From Paulinella micropora (lineage: Eukaryota; Cercozoa; Imbricatea; Euglyphida): a DNA stretch of 27,909 nucleotides. A program made the translations under genes and the position numbers. The stretch lies in contig BJOX01000006.1 in assembly GCA_009731375.1 (NCBI GenBank), positions 1,223,682-1,251,590 on the forward strand. Direction: 5' to 3'. Below are positions 8,042-16,563 of this stretch, piece after piece. How positions within the stretch are numbered: position 1 is the first letter of the stretch; every line of letters starts with the position of its first letter. A model generated the notes under the pieces. The model was given only the letters and a program-made list of their open reading frames with translations. It made no database searches and was not told the DNA's origin.

Positions 8042-8521
8042 ATGACTAATGAAATAGATGACATAATGAAAAAATATGGATGGTATCTCGGAGCGATAGC
8101 CAGTGATGAAATCTACAAACTAAATCCAGAAAAAAGAAAGCGATATGGATTTATTATGAATTTGGACAATCACAAACAAGCGGGGTCTCATTGGATTGCT
8201 ATATGGGTAAGTCTTGATAAAGACAGAAGTGTTGAAGTATATGACCCATTAGCACTTTACGAGCCAACAGAAGACTTTCAACAACAAATGAAAAGACTAA
8301 TTGACCGAAGCCACCCCGATAGTTATTTATTAATGAAGGTCAATCAAGTAAAACAACAATCAGACACATCAGACACGTGTGGTTGGCATAGTATGAGGTT
8401 TCTAATGGAGCGGGCAAAAGGTATTAAATTCAAATTTGCCAGCGGTTATACAGACTTAAAAGAAGACGAAGCAGAAAAGTTAAAATCGCAGAATGGTTAT
8501 GGATTTGACACCTTTTTGTAA
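8042..8521 (+). CDS. Adenovirus-type / Ulp1-like cysteine protease (maturation protease)
   Basis: Capsid maturation protease of the C5/Ulp1 clan. Counting from ATG 8042, the catalytic residues are His50 in GSHWIAIW, Asp68 in VEVYDP, a glutamine in VNQVKQQ (102 or 105) for the oxyanion hole, and Cys113 in SDTCGWHS. The order H-D-Q-C and the spacing fit the family, and about 160 residues is a normal domain length. The frame is open upstream through the Pro/Gln linker, so 8042 may be only the domain start within a larger fusion protein. Neighbours are penton and capsid genes, as in other PLV and virophage genomes. The likely role is cutting precursor virion proteins during assembly. The domain itself is intact. 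Confidence 0.9.
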   Translation: MTNEIDDIMKKYGWYLGAIASDEIYKLNPEKRKRYGFIMNLDNHKQAGSHWIAIWVSLDKDRSVEVYDPLALYEPTEDFQQQMKRLIDRSHPDSYLLMKVNQVKQQSDTSDTCGWHSMRFLMERAKGIKFKFASGYTDLKEDEAEKLKSQNGYGFDTFL

Positions 8522-8523
8522 AT

Positions 8524-8694
8524 GATATTTGTTTCAGACCCGATTCGACTTCGTCGAATCTACAACGTCTTCAACAAACATCGGGTCTACGCACTTTTAA
8601 GGATTACAATAAGCATTAATTTTTTTTGAAAAAGAAAAAACGATGTTTTAGAATAAGAGAGAGTGCGGAGCACGAAACGCAATTCTAAAATATC
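8524..8694. repeat. Intergenic cloverleaf module 4
   Basis: It begins with GATATT 3 bases after the protease stop. The left arm pairs TTTGTT with AACAAA, contains the perfect hairpin GATTCGAC-TTC-GTCGAATC, and ends ACATCG at 8578-8583. A long AT-rich spacer ends in AAAAAA before the right arm CGATGTTTTAGAAT (8641-8654), which has an inner GTGC-GGA-GCAC and ends ATTCTAAAATATC at 8694. The penton ATG follows 1 base later, at 8696. Confidence 0.8.
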
Positions 8695-8695
8695 A

Positions 8696-9508
8696 ATGGA
8701 GTACAAGGGAGGAAGAAGTTCAGGTATATACTACATAAATAGCAAAAACCGAATAACGGGGACAGACAGCGACTTTACACACGAAGTCAATATGAAGGGT
8801 CTAGACAATCCCACACATTGTAAAATTCTTCATATCTATGTTCCGAAATCTTATTATTCAGTTGCCTCTCCATATAATACTTTTACATTATCCGAAGACG
8901 GGTATGAGGCTTTAATTACAATACCAGAGGGCAACTACACAATGAACAACTTAAAAAATAAACTATCTGAGATATTGACGGCAGAAAGTCCGAATGATTA
9001 TACTTATGTAGTCTCAAGCAACAATACAAACACAGAAGCGGAGGATGGCAAATTAACATTTAGTGTGTCAAATAATGGAGGTATTCAACCGCGGTTTATA
9101 TTTGATGCTGATACACGTATTCATGAGGTTATGGGTTTTGATAGAAATTCAACATATTTATTTGCCAATGATTTCATTAAATCGCCGAATGTAATTATTC
9201 TAACTGGTGAAAAAACTCTGTATCTTCAATCTGATTTGGTGAATGAAGGTGATAATCATGTGCTACAAGAAATATACACAGCCAACGAAATTCCTTTTGG
9301 TTCTGTCATTTATGACGGCTCTGGTAGCGAATATGGAAAAACATTGTCAGCTAATTCAAACAATGTATTTAGGTTTTACTTGACAGACGAAAACGACCAA
9401 GCAATTAATCTTAATGGTTTAGGTATCGTTATGACTTTATTGGTTTATCGTGAAACTAATTATTTTAGTTTATTTAATTCATTTTTCAATTTGTTGAAAT
9501 CTAGATAA
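8696..9508 (+). CDS. Minor capsid (penton-like) protein
   Basis: ATG 8696 was chosen because it directly follows module 4; an in-frame GTG further upstream lies inside the hairpin. The 270-residue protein has the N-terminal signature YYINSKNRITGTDSDFTHEV, followed by PKSYYSV, FTLSED and PEGNYTMNNLKNKLSEIL. To my knowledge this pattern is shared by penton proteins of PLVs and virophages, which form single-jelly-roll pentamers at capsid vertices. The middle has GKLTFSVSNN and the end VMTLLVYRE. It lies between the protease and the major capsid protein, the usual neighbourhood. The gene is intact. The call rests on pattern memory and context, without alignment. Confidence 0.8.
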   Translation: MEYKGGRSSGIYYINSKNRITGTDSDFTHEVNMKGLDNPTHCKILHIYVPKSYYSVASPYNTFTLSEDGYEALITIPEGNYTMNNLKNKLSEILTAESPNDYTYVVSSNNTNTEAEDGKLTFSVSNNGGIQPRFIFDADTRIHEVMGFDRNSTYLFANDFIKSPNVIILTGEKTLYLQSDLVNEGDNHVLQEIYTANEIPFGSVIYDGSGSEYGKTLSANSNNVFRFYLTDENDQAINLNGLGIVMTLLVYRETNYFSLFNSFFNLLKSR

Positions 9509-9592
9509 TTATTTTTGATTTAATTATTTTTTTTTGTATAAATATATTTCGTGTATTAATCAACTTACACTACTTCAAAAACAAAACAAAAA
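9509..9592 (+). promoter_or_regulatory. Promoter region of the major capsid gene
   Basis: TTAATTATTTTTTTTTGTAT then AAATATATTTCGTG lies 30-70 bases before the ATG, followed by an A-rich leader (CAAAAACAAAACAAAAA). The core matches the region before the basic-protein gene at 6160-6217. A strong late promoter is likely for the capsid gene (inference). Confidence 0.6.
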
Positions 9593-11146
9593 ATGCCTGT
9601 CCAATACGGAGGAGAACTTACACACAGCCAGAGCGAACTTATCCGTGGTAAGTATTCGCTTAACAAACTTACCGCCCGTGAAAGTCTTGCGACAATTCCA
9701 ATTACCACCGTGGGAGGAATTGAATCAACTTTTGAAATTCCTACTCGTCCTTTGAACCTTGCGAGGTCTGTGTTGCGATTTACCTACACACCTACTCGGG
9801 GTGGTGCTGGTGGAAGATACAACCGAATTCCGATGGACTGCCTGCCTATGATTAAGACGATTGAACTGCGAAGCCGAAGTGGTCAATATTTGTGTAATCT
9901 TCAACATGTGGGAAATTATACTAAGATGGTTTGGAAACCTGAGATTTCTTATGATAGATTTATGGCTTTGGAAAACCACGGGGCTGGGTTTGGTTATGGG
10001 GCCATGCTTCAAAAGTGTAATGCCCCGAATGAAATTCAAGCAACGGCTGCTGCAAGAGGAGCAATTGATGATGCTCTTAACTTTCAACTTGATGATGGTA
10101 AGACTGCTTTCACTGCTATTGGTGCTACTAATGCTGGTGATGAATCCGCCCACATTGTTGCTCATGTAAATCAAAAGTTTGCAACCCTTGAAAATAGAAT
10201 TCTAAATTATGTAGCACAGCCACCTATCACAGCCCGCCGTCATAATGATGCTCTTATTGCTGATGGTAGTGGTGCTCCCAGTGTAGTTAATGTTGCTTAT
10301 GAAGAGGCGAAGTATTTTGAAGGAGGAACCAGTAATGGGGATGATCCAGTCATCAATGTGTCTATTCCTCTCGGTATGCTTTTTGGAACAATTTTTGAAA
10401 TTGATAAGACTATTGGTTTTAATGAAATTCTTGATCTGAGGATTTTGTGGGAGGGAACACAGAAAACAATATTTTATGGAACTGATGTCTTGAGTGTTGC
10501 GGCAGGAGCGACTGCCACCGCACAATCCGCAAATATTACCAACCTTAACTTATTTCTCGCTGTTGAAACCGACCCGAATGTTATTTTGGGTGTTCAACAA
10601 AAGATTGCGGGTGAAGGCTTTTCGTTTAAGACTGAATACCCTATCTCTTGGAAGACCAATCTTGCAACAGGCACTCAGTCATTTGTTTTGAAGATGAACC
10701 GCTCGCAGGGTGAGAGAATTCGCCGAATTTACACTAGCGCATTCAATAATACTGAAACTTCAAACACCGCATTTGATTGTGATAACCGAGCGCAAGATAA
10801 GATTACTTCTTATTACACTACTTTGGATAGTAATAGAATTCAGCAGTTTGATATCAAATGTGCAAATGATGAAGACTATATGCTTTTGAAGGAAAAAATT
10901 AATGGTTCCGCCATTTTGAACTCTAATGTGTATAAATATAACTGGTTCCATGTTGATTTCTGGGACCACAACCGCCCACTTTATGACAAGCGAGAAGAAG
11001 AGGGTTATGAAGTGGCTGGGCTATCGTTGGACACCGAACGGCGGTATGAATGGAGTGCGAAAGGGGCAAAGCAATTGAATTATTATACTTATGCTATTCT
11101 TCAGAGGACTATTGTTGTTAAGGGAATTGAAATTATGATGAGTTAA
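9593..11146 (+). CDS. Major capsid protein, double jelly-roll
   Basis: Main shell protein, expected to form pseudo-hexameric trimers with two jelly rolls. The 517-residue intact frame starts MPVQYGGELTHSQSEL. It has the features I associate with PLV and related capsid proteins: GGIESTFEIPTRPLNLARS near the N-terminus, MIKTIELRSRSG, a second half with DPNVILGVQQKI and PISWKTN, and the C-terminal QRTIVVKGIEIMMS. Length is normal for the group (about 500-600). All tryptophans are TGG and no breaks are present, in contrast to several neighbours. Codon use is somewhat richer in GC than in the flanking small genes. It sits in the protease-penton-capsid block. Confidence 0.9.
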   Translation: MPVQYGGELTHSQSELIRGKYSLNKLTARESLATIPITTVGGIESTFEIPTRPLNLARSVLRFTYTPTRGGAGGRYNRIPMDCLPMIKTIELRSRSGQYLCNLQHVGNYTKMVWKPEISYDRFMALENHGAGFGYGAMLQKCNAPNEIQATAAARGAIDDALNFQLDDGKTAFTAIGATNAGDESAHIVAHVNQKFATLENRILNYVAQPPITARRHNDALIADGSGAPSVVNVAYEEAKYFEGGTSNGDDPVINVSIPLGMLFGTIFEIDKTIGFNEILDLRILWEGTQKTIFYGTDVLSVAAGATATAQSANITNLNLFLAVETDPNVILGVQQKIAGEGFSFKTEYPISWKTNLATGTQSFVLKMNRSQGERIRRIYTSAFNNTETSNTAFDCDNRAQDKITSYYTTLDSNRIQQFDIKCANDEDYMLLKEKINGSAILNSNVYKYNWFHVDFWDHNRPLYDKREEEGYEVAGLSLDTERRYEWSAKGAKQLNYYTYAILQRTIVVKGIEIMMS

Positions 11147-11199
11147 AAAAGAAACATAAAAAAGAAAATAAAAAATATTTTTTTGTTTATATACAAGAG
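11147..11199 (+). promoter_or_regulatory. Promoter-like spacer before the second surface protein
   Basis: The A-rich run AAAAAAGAAAATAAAAAATA is followed by TTTTTTTGTTTATATACAAG and the ATG. The T-run, TGT and TATA order resembles the capsid promoter region, but more weakly. No cloverleaf module is present between these two genes. Confidence 0.45.
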
Positions 11200-12435
11200 A
11201 TGTCTCACCAGAGAAATTTAATCGCACAAAATTCAGACGAAGATTTCGTAAATGTCAAAGTAGGGCTTGATGGACATTTAGGACCAAGTATGAAAACCGC
11301 TTTCGGCGAAGCACTAACCAGTTCCTTAACACCAGTATTACAGGAAATCTTTCCATATACCATTAATACACGGATATGGACATTAACAGAAACAAAGGCG
11401 TCCGTTTCATTTCTGAATAATATGGCGGAATTAAAAACGACTGCTAATGCTACCGCTGATGCTAGTATGGTAAGCAAAAGAAAAATAAAATATCGCACTG
11501 GTATGGGTGTTGTAGCCCGCTTCACTGCTTTATGGACAACAGACGAAACCGAAGATTATTATTCGTGGATAGGTATCGGAGATAACGATTTATCTAATGG
11601 TTTCTACTTTTACAAAACTAGAGATAAAGGAATGATTATTCTACATTGTATAGGAGGAACCCCAAACGCATTTTATCAAGCGTACTGGGATGACCCGTGC
11701 GACGGAACAGGAGATATGCCTGTATTAGACTGGACAAAGGGAAATGTATTTCAAATTCAATTTCAATACTTAGGCTTTGGTGCTATTAAGTTTTCTATTG
11801 AAAATCCGAAGACAGGTGAATTTCAGTTAGTCCATACGATTAAGTATGCGAATGCCAACACAGGTGTCAGTCTGCGGAATACTACATTACCATTTGCAGC
11901 ACGAATTATTAATAATAATGTTGGAGTTGGAATACAAAGACTGAAGACAGCCAGTTGTAGTTTGTTTGTTGAAGGCACCAACACTATTAATACAAGTATT
12001 ACAAATACGGCGGAAGGTAGTGAAGCAGGTAATATAACTGAAAGCCCCATTTTAAGTATCAGGAATAAAGCACTATTCAATAATAGCCTAACCAACAATT
12101 CAAATGTCTTTCCTTCGTTGATAAGTATTACTAATGAAGATACTAAGGCTAATGTCGTCAGAATGGTATTGAACGGAACACTGACAGGGGCGGGTTTTGC
12201 TGATGTTGATGCCAAAACTTCAATTGTAGATACAGACACAAAAGCAACTGCTATCGCAAACGGAACAACAATTTTTAAGATTTATGTTCATGCTGCCTCA
12301 ACTCAACAAATTAATCTAAGAACCTACGACATTCAATTAACCCCGAACGATGTTTTGACATTCACACAAAAGGCTGTGTCGGCAGGTGGAAATGGTAATA
12401 TTAACGTTATTGCTAACTTTATAGAGGACCAATAG
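11200..12435 (+). CDS. Putative virion surface / spike protein
   Basis: An intact 411-residue frame. After a variable start there is a conserved-looking core, about residues 95-235: KIKYRTGMGVVARFTALWTT, then GIGDNDLSNGFYFYKTRD, LDWTKGNVFQIQFQYLGFG and AIKFSIENPKTGEFQLVHTI. To my knowledge this pattern recurs in structural proteins of phages and large eukaryotic viruses and looks like a beta-sandwich (lectin-like) head. The C-terminal third is Thr/Asn-rich beta sequence, ending FTQKAVSAGGNGNINVIANF. Its position after the capsid gene and the absence of a catalytic motif suggest a vertex or fibre component for attachment, in addition to the long S74 fibre. The family is recognised only loosely; no symbol is assigned. 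Confidence 0.65.
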   Translation: MSHQRNLIAQNSDEDFVNVKVGLDGHLGPSMKTAFGEALTSSLTPVLQEIFPYTINTRIWTLTETKASVSFLNNMAELKTTANATADASMVSKRKIKYRTGMGVVARFTALWTTDETEDYYSWIGIGDNDLSNGFYFYKTRDKGMIILHCIGGTPNAFYQAYWDDPCDGTGDMPVLDWTKGNVFQIQFQYLGFGAIKFSIENPKTGEFQLVHTIKYANANTGVSLRNTTLPFAARIINNNVGVGIQRLKTASCSLFVEGTNTINTSITNTAEGSEAGNITESPILSIRNKALFNNSLTNNSNVFPSLISITNEDTKANVVRMVLNGTLTGAGFADVDAKTSIVDTDTKATAIANGTTIFKIYVHAASTQQINLRTYDIQLTPNDVLTFTQKAVSAGGNGNINVIANFIEDQ

Positions 12436-12564
12436 ATATTTGTTGAAGACGTAGTCTGAAAAGAAAATCGTAGATTTTCTAAACAAACATCGTGAAATGT
12501 AAAATGAAAAAAAAAATAAAACGAAAGACGATGTTTTGTGATGACGAAGTCAGAACAAAATATC
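12435..12564. repeat. Intergenic cloverleaf module 5 (between convergent genes)
   Basis: GATATT overlaps the TAG stop of the plus-strand gene at 12433-12435. The left arm pairs TTTGTT with AACAAA, has an inner GAAAATC-GTA-GATTTTC hairpin, and ends ACATCG at 12487-12492. The right arm, CGATGTTTTGT to ACAAAATATC (12529-12564) with an inner TGAC-GAA-GTCA, is the exact inverted copy of the left arm of module 3. Seen from the minus strand it begins 2 bases after the convergent gene's stop, so here both arms lie at 3-prime ends of genes. Confidence 0.85.
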
Positions 12565-12566
12565 AT

Positions 12567-12953
12567 TTACTTTATTTTTTTGTATTTTTCTTTTACAACA
12601 CGAATAACATCGCTCGCTTTCCTTAATATACATCCTTCTTCTGTACATTCTATAGCAGTCTCTTTATCACCTACGGATGTAGCAGTCGCTATCTCTTCTC
12701 CTACATTAGCCTTTATTTCAGTGATACCTGTCTCTTTTAAATCAGTCGCCTTAAAAGGTGTGCTCTCTTCTTTGTCCGTTATGGTCTCCAATGGAATAAC
12801 TACTTTCACGTTGTCATCGCGGGGTTTGTATTGCTCATAGAAAGAAACAATGTCAGGTTTAGTCCATTTAATTGTTGGTTTCTTAACTTCACCGTCAAGG
12901 TTCCATTTTTCAATTTCGTTTAAGTAGTCTTGTTTGGTGTTCAGGTCGCTCAT
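12567..12953 (-). CDS. Acidic protein of unknown function
   Basis: An intact frame of 128 residues on the minus strand. The N-terminal 45 residues are conserved-looking and helical: KQDYLNEIEKWNLDG, then KWTKPDIVSFYEQYKPRD, reminiscent of a small SAP-type or helix-extended-loop-helix DNA-binding unit, but I do not claim membership. The middle is rich in Glu, Thr and Ala, and the end (CTEEGCILRKASDVIRVVKEKYKK) is helical and basic. It is the last gene of the minus-strand replication block and ends at module 5. Its AT-rich upstream stretch (TATATATATC before the ATG, minus sense) may hold a promoter. Confidence 0.65.
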   Translation of the reverse strand: MSDLNTKQDYLNEIEKWNLDGEVKKPTIKWTKPDIVSFYEQYKPRDDNVKVVIPLETITDKEESTPFKATDLKETGITEIKANVGEEIATATSVGDKETAIECTEEGCILRKASDVIRVVKEKYKKIK

Positions 12954-12982
12954 GATATATATATGATATTTTATTTTTTTTA

Positions 12983-13270
12983 TTAAATGTATTTTTTTAC
13001 TTCACTTTTAATGTCCGTAAATTTATCAAACCACGGCTGTTTCATAACCCATTCAAGGTATGGCTTATCAATAGTTGCAACATCTTGAATTTTCTTACCT
13101 TTATATTTACCAAATGGAAAAGTATCCTTTGGCTTTCCTTCTCTATTTTTTTCAATCGCCTTAATTTCTTCATTAATTACCTGTTGCACATCTTTTACTG
13201 AAAAGAATTCCTTATTCTTCTCAATTGAAAGTCGTCCAAATTTTTCAGATAGTCTGGTGAGGGTGGTCAT
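12983..13270 (-). CDS. Small protein with FGKYKGK-type domain (DUF3820-like)
   Basis: An intact 95-residue frame. The C-terminal half reads FPFGKYKGKKIQDVATIDK, then PYLEWVMKQPWFDKF. This is the short FGKYKGK...YLxW domain found next to exonuclease domains in phage and bacterial proteins and as small stand-alone proteins in viruses; the biochemical role is not known to me. The N-terminal half is helical (SVKDVQQVINEEIKAIEK). It follows the DNA polymerase gene on the same strand with a 69-base spacer. A role in DNA replication or repair is inferred from position. The minus-strand TATATAG about 10 bases before the ATG may be a promoter element. Confidence 0.7.
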   Translation of the reverse strand: MTTLTRLSEKFGRLSIEKNKEFFSVKDVQQVINEEIKAIEKNREGKPKDTFPFGKYKGKKIQDVATIDKPYLEWVMKQPWFDKFTDIKSEVKKYI

Positions 13271-13318
13271 TTGTCTATATAGAGTGGTAAAAAATTTTAT
13301 GGAAAAAATTAATTATTT

Positions 13319-13347
13319 GATATTTTGTTCATAAATATTTTAATATC
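13319..13347. repeat. Small GATATT/AATATC hairpin at the end of the polymerase gene
   Basis: GATATT (13319-13324) and AATATC (13342-13347) enclose a 17-base AT-rich loop. In minus sense the first GATATT overlaps the polymerase stop (GGATATTAA), as in the intergenic modules where GATATT follows or overlaps stops. It lacks the ACATCG part, so it may be a reduced relative or chance in AT-rich DNA. Confidence 0.4.
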
Positions 13348-16300
13348 CAAAAGGTCTAGTTTCAATCGCATTCTCTACAATTCCGATAACTTGTCTTTTC
13401 GTATACGTAAAACTAAATATCTTTTCTAAGTATTCGCTTGTTATTTTTTTCTTTTGTTTATCTCGCGTTATCTTGTTGTTTTCTATTATAACTACTTTTC
13501 CAGATTTCTCAATTCGCTTAGCAATCCGTAATTCTTCATCAGTATCCAACAATTCAGCCAGTTCATTTTTACCATTCTCAAATAATTCAGTGTTCGTAAT
13601 ACCTAGCACACAACTTATTACACTTAACATATTCCGTAAATTCAATGCTTTTTTTGTTTCATAGTTCATACTAAATCCTTTTACTTTCATACTGGCTTTA
13701 CCATTATCTAATAAGTATCCATAACATTTCGGCCCGCCTCCAACAAAGGTTTTTATTTTTGCTCCTTTCAATTCATCAGTCCAATCTCCCAGTAAATCTC
13801 CTGTCTCTACATCTGCCTCATTAATTTCTTTGTTAGTCGTATATATTACGCTGTCTGTGTCATGATACAATATCCTATTACCTAATTGGTCCATCATATT
13901 GTAAAGTCTCATTCTCGCATGGCATGTGGTAAATAAAGCAACCACAATATTTGTTTTAATCGGGTCGCTCACCGCATCCTGTTTTAAGTCATAACTGGCT
14001 TCTACAATTTGGTCGTTAATTATGTTAATATTTATATTATCCACTGATTTATCGTTCAATAGTTTGTATAAGGTATCTTTATCCTTTATAATTTTATTCT
14101 GTGTTTTATTTTGTTTCTGTCCAAACTTGCCCCATAAAGAGTTCAAGCACAACTTAGCCACTGCTCGCCGTCCTTCGTTTTTAAATATTTTGCTTTCATC
14201 CATCTTTACACTCATTTTGATTTCCATGCTGTTTATGTAATTTTGTTTTTCTGCTTCCGTATTACATCCCGAGGGATATCCGCTGGACTCTTGTTTTACT
14301 TTCAAGAATGTCTTTATGTATTCTTTGAATAAGCTACTGCTTTNNNNNNNNNNNNNNNNNNNNNNNNNNNNNNNNNNNNNNNNNNNNNNNNNNNNNNNNN
14401 NNNNNNNNNNNNNNNNNNNNNNNNNNNNNNNNNNNNNNNNNNNNNNNNNNNNNNNNNNNNNNNNNNNNNNNNNNNNNNNNNNNNNNNNNNNNNNNNNNNN
14501 NNNNNNNNNNNNNNNNNNNNNNNNNNNNNNNNNNNNNNNNNNNNNNNNNNNNNNNNNNNNNNNNNNNNNNNNNNNNNNNNNNNNNNNNNNNNNNNNNNNN
14601 NNNNNNNNNNNNNNNNNNNNNNNNNNNNNNNNNNNNNNNNNNNNNNNNNNNNNNNNNNNNNNNNNNNNNNNNNNNNNNNNNNNNNNNNNNNNNNNNNNNN
14701 NNNNNNNNNNNNNNNNNNNNNNNNNNNNNNNNNNNNNNNNNNNNNNNNNNNNNNNNNNNNNNNNNNNNNNNNNNNNNNNNNNNNNNNNNNNNNNNNNNNN
14801 NNNNNNNNNNNNNNNNNNNNNNNNNNNNNNNNNNNNNNNNNNNNNNNNNNNNNNNNNNNNNNNNNNNNNNNNNNNNNNNNNNNNNNNNNNNNNNNNNNNN
14901 NNNNNNNNNNNNNNNNNNNNNNNNNNNNNNNNNNNNNNNNNNNNNNNNNNNNNNNNNNNNNNNNNNNNNNNNNNNNNNNNNNNNNNNNNNNNNNNNNNNN
15001 NNNNNNNNNNNNNNNNNNNNNNNNNNNNNNNNNNNNNNNNNNNNNNNNNNNNNNNNNNNNNNNNNNNNNNNNNNNNNNNNNNNNNNNNNNNNNNNNNNNN
15101 NNNNNNNNNNNNNNNNNNNNNNNNNNNNNNNNNNNNNNNNNNNNNNNNNNNNNNNNNNNNNNNNNNNNNNNNNNNNNNNNNNNNNNNNNNTCTAAGCTGC
15201 TTCTGTACGCTAACCATTCTACACAAGCCCTAGAAGTCATCCTGTTTTGCTTTTCCGCTTTCAATATCGCAATTGAATTCTCTGGCATAAACTTAGCACG
15301 ATACAAAGCCATAACACAACTCGCAATAGTTGTATATTGAAAAGGGTCAATACCAAACTCTAGAAACTGGTTTCTAAAATCTATACAACCCTTTCTCAGT
15401 ATATCAACATCTGAATGACAATACTCACCGATTTCCTTCGCCATATCAAAGTGGTTATGTGCTTTCACTTGTTCGTCATACCATTCAAGAAATTCTTTTC
15501 GTTTATCTCCTCGCATCGTGTCGTAGCCGTAATGTTTCTTATGTGGCATTACACCGACATAGTTTCTATTTTTTGCCGTATTGAAGAAGTGCGGGAAGAA
15601 ACCTTTCTTAAGTTCCGTAAGTCCGAATGTCTTTGGAAAGTCTGACAATGGCATCGTAAGAAAACTTAGGCTGTCTATAAACCGATACTTCTTAAGTGTC
15701 ATCATCATAATCTTACCACCTTCATAGATTACAAATGGAGTTTGTCCATTATCAACCAACCACTTAAGAATAAACTGACAATCATAACCGCGGGCATTGT
15801 GCGTAATAAATATAAATCCGCTGTGTTTAGTGTCAAAAGCCCAATTACAGAAATCTTGACTGTTCTTATGTATAATAGGCGGTTCCTTCGCATCGTAATA
15901 CTGGCTTTCCGCATGATTAACAATGTGCTCGCCTGTGTCCTGTGTCGCTTCAAAGTCAAAGAATATGTATTGCTCTGACGGCGGTAAGATTTCTTTTTGG
16001 ACTATTTCACATTGGTGTTCAAGCGGTTTCACTAGTTTGCAATTTCGGCATTTCGCATATCCGCATTTGTGCTCATCCTTCTTTCTGTAATTAAGACCGC
16101 ACGATTTACATTTCGCTTTGATATCGCAGTTTGTCGTCATGTGGTTATTAAAGCATTCAGTGTTTGGAAACTTTCTATTACACTGCTCACATTCTTTCCA
16201 CTGGCTCTTGTCATTTATTCCCTTACATCCGTTGGTTTCACAGATACTACATTTTGCTTCATATGCGTGTCTTTTTTGGTATCCCCTTAGACAGAACTCA

Positions 16301-16548
16301 CAGAAGTTTTCATTTCCTATCATAGACTTCATGTTAGTTATGGCATCGTAATGTCCTTCAGTCTTTAGAATGTAAAGGTTAGTCAGCCGTTCTCCGTTCG
16401 CATCAAGTAGTTCTGTTTTATAAATGATTTTGTCAGGAAATTCAACAATAACCAGATTGTATTTAATGTGATTAGCAAATGTATTAATTTCAGGTATCCC
16501 ACACACATCCTTAATGACTTTCGCTTCATCGTGTAAAGTTTCTGCCAT
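13340..16548 (-). CDS. polB: Protein-primed family B DNA polymerase (PLV/Maverick type), with large gap
   Basis: Replicative polymerase. From Met at 16548: residues about 83-180 carry many CxxC/CxxH pairs (zinc-finger-like region). The 3'-5' exonuclease follows, with Exo I FFDFEATQ (D198, E200), Exo II THNARGYD (H250 to D256) and Exo III YCHSDVDIL (Y376, D380). After the 847-N gap, which removes motif A (SLYP) and the protein-priming insertions, come motif B KLCLNSLWGKFG, motif C YHDTDSVIY, the KxY-type segment GGGPKCYGY and the C-terminal end ETRPFGY. Reading frames on the two sides of the gap do not match at the stated gap size, so that size may be approximate. The true N-terminus probably lies upstream: the frames at 16564-17025 and 17035-17376 are in the same frame, split only by TGA codons. 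Confidence 0.92.
14344..15190. other. Assembly gap of 847 Ns inside polB
   Basis: It covers about 280 codons including polymerase motif A. All translated reading frames across it are artefacts of Ns. The gap length is not a multiple of three relative to the flanking frames. Confidence 0.95.
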
Positions 16549-16563
16549 TTCCTGCTGTATCTT

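Noticed and set aside
7848-8042. Ser/Asn/His-rich frame and minus-strand Leu/Trp- or Cys/Gly-rich frames over the Pro/Gln repeat
   Set aside because: Out-of-frame translations of CAG/CCA repeats; the frame joined to the protease is the sensible one.
5061-8694. Intergenic modules as a CRISPR array
   Set aside because: The units are far apart, separated by genes, and palindromic in a nested way; no spacer-repeat rhythm and no cas gene.
14316-15233. Reading frames across the 847-N gap
   Set aside because: They consist of unknown residues; only the polymerase sequence at the two edges is real.
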